Positions 34,883 through 43,588 of a stretch of DNA of 64,000 nucleotides are shown here, piece after piece. A program made the translations under genes and the position numbers. Below the pieces are notes generated by a model. It made no database searches and was not told the origin of the DNA. It saw only the letters and a list, made by a program, of their open reading frames with translations. How positions within the stretch are numbered: the first letter of the stretch is position 1; every line of letters starts with the position of its first letter. Source of the DNA: UBA12170 sp964293475 (GTDB taxonomy: Bacteria; Bacteroidota; Bacteroidia; Bacteroidales; UBA12170); NCBI GenBank assembly GCA_964293475.1, contig CAXYYJ010000016.1, forward strand, positions 26,421 through 90,420, given 5' to 3'.

Positions 34883-36350
34883 ATGATATCAAAACAACTG
34901 ATTCGCCAAAAAATTTCAAACCATCGATAAAAAACAACGATATCTCCCCTGGCTGTTTGTTGCAGTCGCTCTCATTTTGGTGGGATACTGGTTTTTTTAT
35001 AATCCGGTGAAAGATTTTTCTATCAATCTGCCCGGGCTCGATGAGCGTCCCGACAGCGCAAGTGCCAATAAGGAGTATGTGAATATTGGGGAATTCTTTC
35101 AGCGGTTTCTTTCCAGTCCCGCCACACAAAATCAGGGGAAATGGACTGCTTTCCGGGGGCCAAACCGCGACAATATCAACCGCGAAAAAACTCCCCTGAT
35201 GGATAAATTTGCTGCGGGTGGTCCTAAAATTCTGTGGTCGAAAGAGCTCGGTGAAGGACATGCAGCGCCAGCCATTTACGACGGGCAAGTGTATTTGCTC
35301 GATTATATGGAAGAAGAAAAATCCGACGCCCTCCGCTGCTTTTCGCTCGAAACCGGTGAAGAGATTTGGCGAAGGAGTTATAAAGTTCATATCAAGCGAA
35401 ATCACGGCATTTCGCGAACGGTTCCGGCTGTCAACGAGCAATTTATAGTAACCGTAGGGCCCAAGGCGCAGGTTATGTGCTCCGACCGGGCCACCGGAAA
35501 TTTGATTTGGGGAATGAATCTGGTGCGCGATTATGGCGCCGAAATCCCTTTTTGGTACACCGGCCAATGTCCCCTTTTAGACCAAAATACAGCCGTTCTC
35601 GCACCCGGCGGAAATGCCCTTCTTATGGGGGTGGACTGCGCTACGGGTCAGATTCTTTGGCAAACACCCAACCCCGACCACTGGAAAATGTCGCATTCCT
35701 CGGTGATGCCCATGGAGCTCAACGGACGAAAAATGTGGGTCTATGCTGCCATTGGTGGTATTTGTGGCGTGGCAGCCGATGGACCGGATGCTGGAAAAAT
35801 GCTCTGGAAACTCACCGATTTTGCCCCCAATGTGGTGGCTCCTTCGCCTTTGGTGATGAAAAACGGTTATGTCTTTCTCACTGCGGGCTACGGTGCCGGC
35901 TCCATACTTTTTCAGGTGAAAGAAAATTCGGGGAACTACGAGGTGGAAGTGAAACAGCAATTTAAACCCAAAGAAGGCCTGGCTTCGGAACAACAAACGC
36001 CGCTTTTCTATAAAGATCACATTTTCACAATTTTACCCAAAGATGCTGGCTCCAGCCGAAATCAGTTTGTTTGCGCGCCATACAACGATGCTCAAAACAT
36101 AATCTGGAGCAGCGGCAAAGAAGAGCGATTTGGCCTGGGACCGTATACCATTGCCGATGGGAAATTCTTTATTCTCAAAGACGATGGTACGCTGGTAATT
36201 GCCAAAGCTACCACTGAGAAATTTCAGTTTCTCGACAGTTATAAAATCATGGATGGACAAGATGCCTGGGGACCATTGGCCATTGCCGACGGAAAACTCC
36301 TCATGCGCGACTCAAAAACCATGGTGTGTATTGATATCTCTAAAAAATAA
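34883..36350 (+). CDS. Membrane-anchored PQQ-like beta-propeller protein with apparent 5' frameshift
   Basis: The body of the gene is an open frame with no ATG at its 5' end: reading upstream it reaches a TGA at 34899-34901. An ATG at 34883 opens MISKQLIRQK in the neighbouring frame. Removing one A from the run of six at 34908-34913 would join the two into MISKQLIRQKFQTIDKK followed by the anchor YLPWLFVAVALILVGYWFF. A sequencing error, a true mutation or slippage could explain this. The rest (about 460 residues) has the locus motif WTAFRGPNRDN and blades such as FSLETGEEIWRRS, SDRATGNLIWGMN and VDCATGQILWQTP. It is followed by the NHL-type gene after 5 bases. Confidence 0.75.
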
Positions 36351-36355
36351 AAACG

Positions 36356-37315
36356 ATGAACCAAAAAAACCGCATTCTGATATTGGGAGTTTTGGCCATC
36401 TCCGCCATCCTGCTCTTCATGACCTGGGATTTCTACACGGACACTAAAAACGAAAAAAATCCCTACGAATACGATATTTCATCGTTTAAGGAGGTGGATA
36501 GCGCCTTAATCAGCCACCGCGAAATTCAGCAAATTCCGGTAGATATTGAAGTTTTACGAGCCATTGCCGTGGATGAGCAAGACAGAATTTATGTGAGTGG
36601 GAAGGATAAAATTCTCATTTTCAGCAAAAAAGGCCAACTTCTGCAGGAATTGAAATTTCCCATGGAAGCGTTTGCCCTGGCCACCGACCTCGGGAATCTT
36701 TTTGTGGGTTCCCGAGCCTATATCCTTCGCTTCGATTTGGATGGTAACCGAATAGACTCCATTCCGCTGCCCTTCGAAAAACCCATTCTCACCAGCATCG
36801 CCATCAAAGGCCAGGAGCTTTATGTGGCCGATGCGGGGAATAAAATAGTCCACCGATTGAACTTGAAAGGAGAATTGCTCAACGAGTTGGGCGCCGCCGA
36901 CAGCACACAAGGCATCGACGGGTTCGTAATTCCAAGCCCCTATTTCGATGTGGCTGTGGGCAACGATGCAGAAATCTGGGCTGTGAATACCGGTCGCCAT
37001 CAGCTGGAATCGTACCACGAAGATGGCCGCAAAATATATTCCTGGAACCGCACCAGCATGAATGTAGATGGTTTTAGTGGATGTTGCAATCCTTCGCATA
37101 TAGCCATCCTGAAAAACGGGCATTTTGTAACCAGCGAAAAAGGCATCGAGCGGGTAAAAATCAGCGACCAAACCGGCAATTTAGTCTCGGTGGTGGCTCC
37201 CCCTTCGGCCTTTGAAAAAGGAACCAAAGGGCTCGATATTGCTGTTGATTCGGAGGAAAGAATTCTTGTTATTGACCCCGTGAAAAAACTCATCAGAATT
37301 TTTGTAAAAAAATAG
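36356..37315 (+). CDS. NHL/6-bladed beta-propeller protein, membrane-anchored
   Basis: This 319-residue protein has an N-terminal anchor (RILILGVLAISAILLFMTW) and then NHL-type repeats of about 45 residues: AIAVDEQDRIYVSGKDKIL, AIKGQELYVADAGNKIVHR, VAVGNDAEIWAVNTGRHQL and DIAVDSEERILVIDPVKKLI. One loop has two adjacent Cys (GFSGCCNPSH), unusual for the fold and possibly involved in metal binding or a disulfide. It stands between a PQQ-like propeller gene (5-base gap) and a tiny Tat-type protein gene (4-base gap), so it is an operon member. It probably works on the outer face of the inner membrane, as a docking or sensing module. Confidence 0.8.
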   Translation: MNQKNRILILGVLAISAILLFMTWDFYTDTKNEKNPYEYDISSFKEVDSALISHREIQQIPVDIEVLRAIAVDEQDRIYVSGKDKILIFSKKGQLLQELKFPMEAFALATDLGNLFVGSRAYILRFDLDGNRIDSIPLPFEKPILTSIAIKGQELYVADAGNKIVHRLNLKGELLNELGAADSTQGIDGFVIPSPYFDVAVGNDAEIWAVNTGRHQLESYHEDGRKIYSWNRTSMNVDGFSGCCNPSHIAILKNGHFVTSEKGIERVKISDQTGNLVSVVAPPSAFEKGTKGLDIAVDSEERILVIDPVKKLIRIFVKK

Positions 37316-37319
37316 GCCT

Positions 37320-37523
37320 ATGCTCAACCGCAGAGAATTTTTGACAAAACTCATCCGCAACGGAAGCCTGCTTGCGCTGGCAGCCGGCAGTGGTTATCTG
37401 CTTTTCAGAGAACCCTCCGATGAAGTCTGCGATTTTAGCTTCGTTTGTAAAAATTGCAGAAAGGTAAAAAGCTGCACTTTGCCTCAGGCCGATGAATATT
37501 TAAAATCCACAAGCCATGAGTAA
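37320..37523 (+). CDS. Small Tat-type four-Cys protein
   Basis: This 67-residue product begins LNRREFLTKLIRNGSLLALAAG, a twin-arginine signal with a short hydrophobic stretch, and has a mature tail of about 35 residues carrying C37, C43, C46 and C52 (C-x5-C-x2-C-x5-C). This spacing could hold a metal ion or an iron-sulfur cluster, which would explain export by Tat. No family was recognised. Its last eight bases overlap the start of the Tat ferredoxin gene, so the two proteins are very probably made together and may form a complex. I treat it as real because of the Tat motif, the overlap and the tight operon. Confidence 0.7.
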   Translation: MLNRREFLTKLIRNGSLLALAAGSGYLLFREPSDEVCDFSFVCKNCRKVKSCTLPQADEYLKSTSHE

Positions 37524-38094
37524 TCCGAAGCAAAACTGGAACCGGAGAAATTTTCTGCAGGCCACGTTCAGAGCATCAGCGGGTTTGGCATTGGGTGGAG
37601 TGGCCTTTGCTTTGGTCAAAAATGGCTCAGCAGAAGACCTGGTATGGCAGCTCGATCCGCAAAAATGCATCCAATGCGGACAGTGTGCCACCCATTGCGT
37701 ATTAACAACTTCGGCGGTTAAATGCTTTCATGTGTACGATATGTGCGGCTATTGCGATTTATGCGGCAGCTATTTCCGTCCCGAAGCCAAAGAGTTGAAC
37801 ACCGGTGCCGAAAATCAGCTTTGTCCCACAGGTGCCATCCGCCGGAAATATGTGGAAGACCCGTTTTTTCAATACACCATCGACGAAGACCTGTGCATTG
37901 GCTGCGGCAAATGCGTGGCAGGATGCGATGCGTTTGGCAATGGCTCCATGCAGCTTCAGGTGCGTCACGATTTGTGCGTAAACTGCAATCAGTGCTCCAT
38001 TGCCACCCACTGTCCGGCCGATGCCTTTCAACGGGTTCCTGCCAGCAAACCCAATATAACCAAAGGATTTAGCGGAGGTGAAAGATTACATTGA
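37516..38094 (+). CDS. Tat-exported 4Fe-4S ferredoxin-like protein
   Basis: This 192-residue protein has a twin-arginine signal (NRRNFLQATFRASAGLALGG) and about 20 Cys in ferredoxin-like groups: CIQCGQCATHC, CGYCDLCGSYF, LCPTGAI, CIGCGKCVAGCDAFG and CVNCNQCSIATHCP. This is enough for up to four clusters. It would transfer electrons on the periplasmic side of the membrane. It is followed immediately by a NapH/NosR-like membrane polyferredoxin, the typical redox partner of periplasmic ferredoxins. It resembles the NapG/DmsB-like family but no molybdoenzyme is encoded nearby. Confidence 0.88.
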   Translation: MSNPKQNWNRRNFLQATFRASAGLALGGVAFALVKNGSAEDLVWQLDPQKCIQCGQCATHCVLTTSAVKCFHVYDMCGYCDLCGSYFRPEAKELNTGAENQLCPTGAIRRKYVEDPFFQYTIDEDLCIGCGKCVAGCDAFGNGSMQLQVRHDLCVNCNQCSIATHCPADAFQRVPASKPNITKGFSGGERLH

Positions 38095-38095
38095 T

Positions 38096-39424
38096 ATGAA
38101 AAAACTACTGTGGTATATTTTGGTTTTTGTCCTGACTTTTTCGGGTTTGCTGATTCAGGAAGTTTCGGCACAGCGATTTCCGCGCCCCGAGTTCGAAACA
38201 GAATTTCATCAGGAAGCCAACCGACCCGCCTTGCCCCGCAGCGATTTTTTGGAGTATTTCGATGTGCTGGTGCTTTTGGCCGCCATGAGTCTCATCACAT
38301 GGCTTGTTTTTAAGAAACGATCGCGGCGTGGTGTTTTCTGGGTTTCGGTTTTCAGTGTGGTGTATTTTGGCTTTTATCGCGAAGGATGCATTTGCGCTGT
38401 GGGATCGGTTCAAAATGTGGCTTTGGCGTTGTTCAATCCGGCCTATACCATCCCGTTTACTGCCCTGGCTTTTTTTCTAATCCCCCTGATTTTTGCCCTT
38501 TTCTATGGGCGGACATTTTGCGCGGGAGTCTGCCCCTTAGGCGCCATTCAGGATATTTTTGCCTGGAAACCCATTCAGCTAAAACCCTGGCTCAACAAGA
38601 CTTTAGGAATCATCCCCTACGTATATTTAGGCCTGGCCATTCTCTATGCCGCCACAGCCACCGATTTCATCATTTGCCGCTACGACCCTTTTGTTGGATT
38701 TTTCCGCATCAATGCCGAATTCAATATGATTGTTCTGGGGGGAATTTTTCTGCTGCTTGGGGTGTTCATCGCCCGTCCGTATTGCAGGTTTTTCTGCCCT
38801 TACAGCGTTTTATTGAGCTGGATGAGCCGTTTCTCCAAATATCATATGACCATCACGCCATCCGAATGCATTCAGTGTAAACTTTGCGAAAACTCCTGCC
38901 CCTTTGGTGCCATCGATGTGCCTGAAATCAAACTGCCTCAGGAAGACAAAAAGAAAAGCCGCACCCGTTTTATTCTGTTGCTGGCCTCAATTCCGGTCTG
39001 GGCAGCTTTGGGGGGATTGCTGGGTGCTTCGATGCACGAAAATCTGGCTTCGGTTCATCCGAAAGTGCAACTGGCTCAGGAACTTCTTCAATTGAATCCT
39101 CAGGATCTTGCCAACGGGAATATGGTGGAAACCAAACTCATAGAAGCATTTAAAACCAGCGGAAAACCCGCCACTATGGTTTTCTCCGAAGCCGCCGAAA
39201 TGATTCAGCTGTTCTATGTGGGCTCCATCGTTCTGGGGATATTTCTCGGATTGGTTATAGGCATTAAAATAGCCGGATGGAGTATTTTCCGATTCAAGAA
39301 AGACTACGAGCCTAACAAGGCCAACTGTCTGAGCTGCGCGCGCTGCATGGATTTTTGCCCGGTGGATAATCCCGAAAAAATGAAGAATTTGCAACTATTA
39401 AATGATAAGCCCAGTGAACAATAA
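38096..39424 (+). CDS. NapH/NosR-like membrane polyferredoxin
   Basis: I choose the ATG at 38096 because it gives a normal signal/anchor (KKLLWYILVFVLTFSGLLI); a GTG at 38078 in the same frame is possible. The protein of 442 residues has about six transmembrane helices. Two CxxxCP motifs face the cytoplasm or membrane edge (FCAGVCPLGAIQ and YCRFFCPYSVLL), and two 4Fe-4S groups follow (CIQCKLCENSCPFGAI and CLSCARCMDFCPVDNP). This is the architecture of NapH, NosR C-terminal and CcoG proteins that pass electrons across the membrane. An extra loop and helix lie between the two 4Fe-4S groups. It overlaps the next propeller gene by 23 bases. Confidence 0.88.
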   Translation: MKKLLWYILVFVLTFSGLLIQEVSAQRFPRPEFETEFHQEANRPALPRSDFLEYFDVLVLLAAMSLITWLVFKKRSRRGVFWVSVFSVVYFGFYREGCICAVGSVQNVALALFNPAYTIPFTALAFFLIPLIFALFYGRTFCAGVCPLGAIQDIFAWKPIQLKPWLNKTLGIIPYVYLGLAILYAATATDFIICRYDPFVGFFRINAEFNMIVLGGIFLLLGVFIARPYCRFFCPYSVLLSWMSRFSKYHMTITPSECIQCKLCENSCPFGAIDVPEIKLPQEDKKKSRTRFILLLASIPVWAALGGLLGASMHENLASVHPKVQLAQELLQLNPQDLANGNMVETKLIEAFKTSGKPATMVFSEAAEMIQLFYVGSIVLGIFLGLVIGIKIAGWSIFRFKKDYEPNKANCLSCARCMDFCPVDNPEKMKNLQLLNDKPSEQ

Positions 39425-41252
39425 CCGCCCATCGAATTTAAATCTGTGGCTCACCTTGGCCAAAGTCTCCGCGCTGACGGCGCTGCTGGTTTCGGTATTG
39501 CTGGTGGTGAATTATGCCCAATATAAAACCATTAAACCCGTGGAATCGGAAATGATTCACTCCTTAGTGCAACGACTGAGCCAAAACCCCGATGACACGC
39601 AGCTTCGCGACGAAATAAGAGCGCTGGATCTGCTATCGCGAAAAGCATTTTTCACCCAGCAATGGCAAATAAAAACGGGGGGATATATTCTCCTTCTCAG
39701 CGTAGTGGTTCTACTGATTTCCATGCAACTCTATCTTGCTGAAAAAGGACCTGTTTTGGTTTCCGAAACAGCAGATTCAAGCTTTTTCCAGAATAAAAAA
39801 GCCCGCCGCGGACTCACCATCTTTGGCGGAATTGCCCTTCTGTTGGCATTTACGGTGGCTTTTCTCACCTACAACGATTTGGGCTCCACCTTTGAGCAGG
39901 CAGCCGCTCCAGTGGCTTCTCAGGCAGCAGAGACCACAATGAATGAGCTCCCAGCTTCACCAGAAATTGAAACTGAAAATGCTGAAATGCTCCCTCAGGA
40001 AACTTCAGTAGATACAGTTGCCGTGGCCGCTTCAAGTCCCGAAATCATAAGCCAGCCCGAAAATTCTAATGAACCCGGAAAGGCAGACTTCCCAACTATG
40101 GCTGAGATTCGTCAAAACTTTCCAGCTTTTCGGGGTCCGGAGAGCAATGGCATCAGCTATGCCAAAAATATCCCCACCCAATGGAATGGCACCACCAACG
40201 AAAACATTCTGTGGAAAGTGAAAATTCCGCTGTCGGGGTACAATTCACCTGTGATTTGGGGGAATAAGCTGTTTCTGAGCGGAGCCAATGCCCAAAAACG
40301 CGAAGTCTATTGCATCGACCGAAACAGCGGCCAGTTTCTTTGGACCACCGCCATTGAAAATGTTCCCGGCTCGCCCGCTCAATCGCCCAAAGTAACCGAC
40401 GATACCGGCCTGGCTGCTCCTTCACTAACCACCAATGGAACTCAGGTTTTTGCCATTTTTGGCAATGGCGATGTGGCTGCCCTCGACATGAATGGAAAAA
40501 TTATCTGGTCTCGAAATATGGGACCTGCCGACAATCACTATGGCTATTCCTCTTCGCTGGTGCTTTTCGAAGATATTCTTATTGTGCAATACGATTCCAA
40601 AGTGAATCCACGCATTGTGGGCATCCATAAAAACTCGGGCGAAATAGCCTGGGAAACACCCCGAAAAGTGAAGATTTCCTGGGCTTCTCCGGTTCTGGCT
40701 CACAGGTCTAATGGAACCGAAGTACTTTTGGTTGCTGAGCCCACCATTGCTTCCTACAACCCAAAAACCGGAGCCGAAAACTGGCAGATTAAATGCCTTT
40801 TTGGTGAGGTGGGTCCGTCGGTGGCCTGGGGCGATGGATTGGTTTTTGGCGTGAATGAGTATGCGAAATTGGTGGCCATTGAACCCACCAACCCCCCGAA
40901 AATTCTTTGGGAATCGGACGAGCTACTATCGGATGTACCAAGTCCAGTGGTTCATAAAAACCTGTTGTTTTTAGCCACCAGCTACGGAGTGATGGCTTGT
41001 TACGACACCAAAACCGGCGAAAAATACTGGGAACAGGAATTCGATAAAGGATTTTACGGCTCGCCCATGTTGGTTCAGGAGCGCATCTACATTGTGGATA
41101 AAGGTGGTGTGGTTCATGTTTTTGAAGCCGCCAGCGAATATGTTTCTGTGGGCGAAAATCCACTGGGAGAAGCCGCCATGACCACCCCCGCTTTTATGGA
41201 TGGCCGCATCTATATCAGAAGTAACGAAAATCTGTTTTGCATTGGCCAATGA
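39402..41252 (+). CDS. Membrane-anchored PQQ-like beta-propeller protein with N-terminal transmembrane domain
   Basis: This 616-residue protein has three transmembrane helices (ALTALLVSVLLVVNYAQ; YILLLSVVVLLISMQLY; TIFGGIALLLAFTVAFL), a Pro/Glu/Ala/Ser-rich linker (about 165-230) and a C-terminal propeller. The propeller opens with FPAFRGPESNGISY, the motif shared by the paralogues of the locus, and contains blades such as IDRNSGQFLWTT, HKNSGEIAWETP, YNPKTGAENWQI and YDTKTGEKYWEQE. The membrane part would put the propeller in the periplasm close to the polyferredoxin. The start lies inside the polyferredoxin gene and the end overlaps the NuoEF-like gene by four bases, implying tight co-translation. 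Confidence 0.83.
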   Translation: MISPVNNNRPSNLNLWLTLAKVSALTALLVSVLLVVNYAQYKTIKPVESEMIHSLVQRLSQNPDDTQLRDEIRALDLLSRKAFFTQQWQIKTGGYILLLSVVVLLISMQLYLAEKGPVLVSETADSSFFQNKKARRGLTIFGGIALLLAFTVAFLTYNDLGSTFEQAAAPVASQAAETTMNELPASPEIETENAEMLPQETSVDTVAVAASSPEIISQPENSNEPGKADFPTMAEIRQNFPAFRGPESNGISYAKNIPTQWNGTTNENILWKVKIPLSGYNSPVIWGNKLFLSGANAQKREVYCIDRNSGQFLWTTAIENVPGSPAQSPKVTDDTGLAAPSLTTNGTQVFAIFGNGDVAALDMNGKIIWSRNMGPADNHYGYSSSLVLFEDILIVQYDSKVNPRIVGIHKNSGEIAWETPRKVKISWASPVLAHRSNGTEVLLVAEPTIASYNPKTGAENWQIKCLFGEVGPSVAWGDGLVFGVNEYAKLVAIEPTNPPKILWESDELLSDVPSPVVHKNLLFLATSYGVMACYDTKTGEKYWEQEFDKGFYGSPMLVQERIYIVDKGGVVHVFEAASEYVSVGENPLGEAAMTTPAFMDGRIYIRSNENLFCIGQ

Positions 41253-43588
41253 GTAACGCGAAATTAGATACCATGATAGCCCAATTTGGGAAAACCGAAT
41301 CTGCGGTGATACCCATTTTGCAGGCTATTCAAAGCGAATTTCAGTATCTTCCGGCGGATGCTTTGGAATATATAGCCCAACAAACGGATATTTCTCTCGA
41401 AAGAATTTATGGCGTTTCTACGTTTTATTCTCAATTTCGCCATGAGCCCATGGGCAAACACCTAATTAAAGTTTGTGTGGGAACGGCGTGCCATGTGAAA
41501 GGAGCCATAAGAGTGTACGATGCTTTCAAGCGGGAACTGGCCATTGGCGATGAAACCGACACCGACAGCAACGGACTTTTTACGGTGGATAAGGTGGCTT
41601 GTCTGGGCTGCTGCACCATTGCACCCGTGGTTCAGATTGACCAAACCACTTTTGGTCACGTGGAGCCTGCGGGGGTGAAAGAAATCATAGAGCAGTTTCT
41701 CCTATCCGCCGAAAATCCGGCTTCCCAACCCTTGGTTTCAACCGCAAACAATGGTTCGGGGCAAACTGAAATCAGAATTGGTCTGGGCTCCTGCTGTGTG
41801 GCCAGCGGAAGTTCTGATGTGAAGGCAGAGTTGGAAAAATCGTTGCACGAAGGTCATATTCAGGCCGATGTGAAACAAGTGGGTTGTGTGGGCATCTGCA
41901 ATCAGGTGCCGTTGCTCGAGATACATCAACCCAATCTGGCGCCAGTTTTTTACACCAAGGTGAAGCCCGACGAGGTGAAAAGCATTGTGCGGAAACACTT
42001 TAAACCCAAATCGCCCTGGAGCAAACTGAAGAATAATCTTTCGATGCTCGTGGACAATATCATCTGGCAGGATTTTCCCCAATCAACCAACAAATACCTT
42101 CAGGGCGAAGCCGAAAGTCCGGTGGACGAGTTTTTGCTGGGACAAATCAATATTGCCACCGAAAACCGCGGATTTCTTCAACCCACCAATCTGCAGGAAT
42201 ACCGGGATATGGGCGGATTTCAGGCGCTGGAAAAATGTTTGCGCGATTTCAGTCCCCGCGAAATAGTAGATATCTTGAAAGACAGCGGTTTGCGCGGTCG
42301 CGGTGGAGGCGGATTCCCCACCTGGAAAAAATGGGAACAGGTTCAAAACAGTCCCGAACCGCTGAAATACGTGATTTGCAACGGCGATGAAGGAGACCCC
42401 GGAGCCTTTATGGACCGTATGTTGCTGGAGTCGTATCCCTTCCGCGTGATTGAAGGTGTGCTCATTGCCGCCTATGCCACAGGTGCCCGGGAAGGCTTGT
42501 TCTATATCCGTGCTGAATATCCTTTGGCTGTAAAACGCATCAACGAAGCCCTCTATCTGTGCCAGAAAGCCAATCTCCTGGGCGGGAAAATTCTGGGTTT
42601 CGATTTTAGCTTTAACCTGAAAATATTCGAAGGTGCCGGAGCCTTTATCTGTGGCGAAGAAACGGCCCTCATTGCATCGGTGGAAGGAAAACGTGGAATT
42701 CCATCGCAACGACCACCCTATCCTTCGGTCATGGGACTTCATCAAAAGCCCACGCTTATCAACAATACAGAGACCTTTGCGCTTGTTCCCTATATTCTGC
42801 GGCATGGTGCTAAAACCTTCAACAGCATTGGGACCAGCAACAGCAAGGGCTCCAAGGTTTTTGCCCTGGCCGGAAAAATAAATCGTGGCGGGCTTATCGA
42901 AGTTCCGCTGGGAATCACCATTCACGAAATTGTACACCGCATTGGCGGAGGAATTCCGTGGGGAAAGGCTTTTAAAGCCGTGCAGATTGGCGGACCTTCG
43001 GGAGGCTGTATTCCGGCTCATCTGGCCCATATGCCTGTCGACTTTGAGTCGCTGGCCGAAATTGGCAGCATGATGGGCTCGGGTGGATTGGTGGTGCTCG
43101 ACGAAGACGATTGCATGGTAGATATTGCCCGCTATTTTCTAAGTTTTACTCAGGATCAAAGCTGCGGAAAATGTACTTTTTGCCGGGTTGGAACTACCCA
43201 AATGCTGCAAATTCTCAATAAAATAAGCAGCGGAAAAGGAACCAACGAAGACCTGATAACCCTTGAAAAACTCGCCCACAGCACCAAAAAAGGTAGCCTT
43301 TGTGGTTTGGGGAAAACAGCTCCAAATCCGGTTCTTTCCACCCTTCAGTATTTCCGCCATGAGTATCTGGAACACATAAACGGAAAGTGCAAAACAGGCA
43401 AATGCAAGGACATGGTTCGTTATGAGATTGACGAAACCTGCATCGGCTGTACCAAATGTGCCGTGGATTGTCCGGTTCAGGCCATTGAATTCAAACCCTG
43501 GGAACAACATTTCATCGACCAGAATTTATGCATCAAATGCGATATCTGCCGTCAAATCTGTCCCACAAAATCTGTAATAACCCTATGA
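41249..43588 (+). CDS. NuoE-NuoF-type NADH dehydrogenase fusion with polyferredoxin tail
   Basis: I start at the ATG at 41249 (MSNAKLDTMIAQF), which overlaps the upstream stop as ATGA. The 779-residue protein has, in order: a NuoE-like thioredoxin-fold 2Fe-2S domain (VCVGTACHVKGA and CLGCC); a second thioredoxin-like 2Fe-2S domain (GSCCVASG, CVGIC); a NuoF domain with the FMN/NADH loops RGRGGGGFPTWKKW, CNGDEGDPGAFMDR and EGAGAFICGEETALIAS and the 4Fe-4S site SCGKCTFCRVGT; and two ferredoxin clusters (CIGCTKCAVDCPVQAI, CIKCDICRQICPTKS). This resembles diaphorase parts of HndC/HydB and NADH oxidoreductases. It is cytoplasmic and probably oxidises NADH for the membrane module. Confidence 0.92.
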   Translation: MSNAKLDTMIAQFGKTESAVIPILQAIQSEFQYLPADALEYIAQQTDISLERIYGVSTFYSQFRHEPMGKHLIKVCVGTACHVKGAIRVYDAFKRELAIGDETDTDSNGLFTVDKVACLGCCTIAPVVQIDQTTFGHVEPAGVKEIIEQFLLSAENPASQPLVSTANNGSGQTEIRIGLGSCCVASGSSDVKAELEKSLHEGHIQADVKQVGCVGICNQVPLLEIHQPNLAPVFYTKVKPDEVKSIVRKHFKPKSPWSKLKNNLSMLVDNIIWQDFPQSTNKYLQGEAESPVDEFLLGQINIATENRGFLQPTNLQEYRDMGGFQALEKCLRDFSPREIVDILKDSGLRGRGGGGFPTWKKWEQVQNSPEPLKYVICNGDEGDPGAFMDRMLLESYPFRVIEGVLIAAYATGAREGLFYIRAEYPLAVKRINEALYLCQKANLLGGKILGFDFSFNLKIFEGAGAFICGEETALIASVEGKRGIPSQRPPYPSVMGLHQKPTLINNTETFALVPYILRHGAKTFNSIGTSNSKGSKVFALAGKINRGGLIEVPLGITIHEIVHRIGGGIPWGKAFKAVQIGGPSGGCIPAHLAHMPVDFESLAEIGSMMGSGGLVVLDEDDCMVDIARYFLSFTQDQSCGKCTFCRVGTTQMLQILNKISSGKGTNEDLITLEKLAHSTKKGSLCGLGKTAPNPVLSTLQYFRHEYLEHINGKCKTGKCKDMVRYEIDETCIGCTKCAVDCPVQAIEFKPWEQHFIDQNLCIKCDICRQICPTKSVITL

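Noticed and set aside
32027..41252. The PQQ-like propellers as PQQ-dependent alcohol or glucose dehydrogenases
   Set aside because: Blade repeats are present but the adjacent-Cys disulfide and catalytic Asp/Glu of quinoprotein dehydrogenases were not found, and no heme CxxCH motif was seen.
42083..43030. Minus-strand frame of 315 codons inside the NuoEF-like gene
   Set aside because: The plus strand encodes unmistakable NuoF motifs throughout this region.
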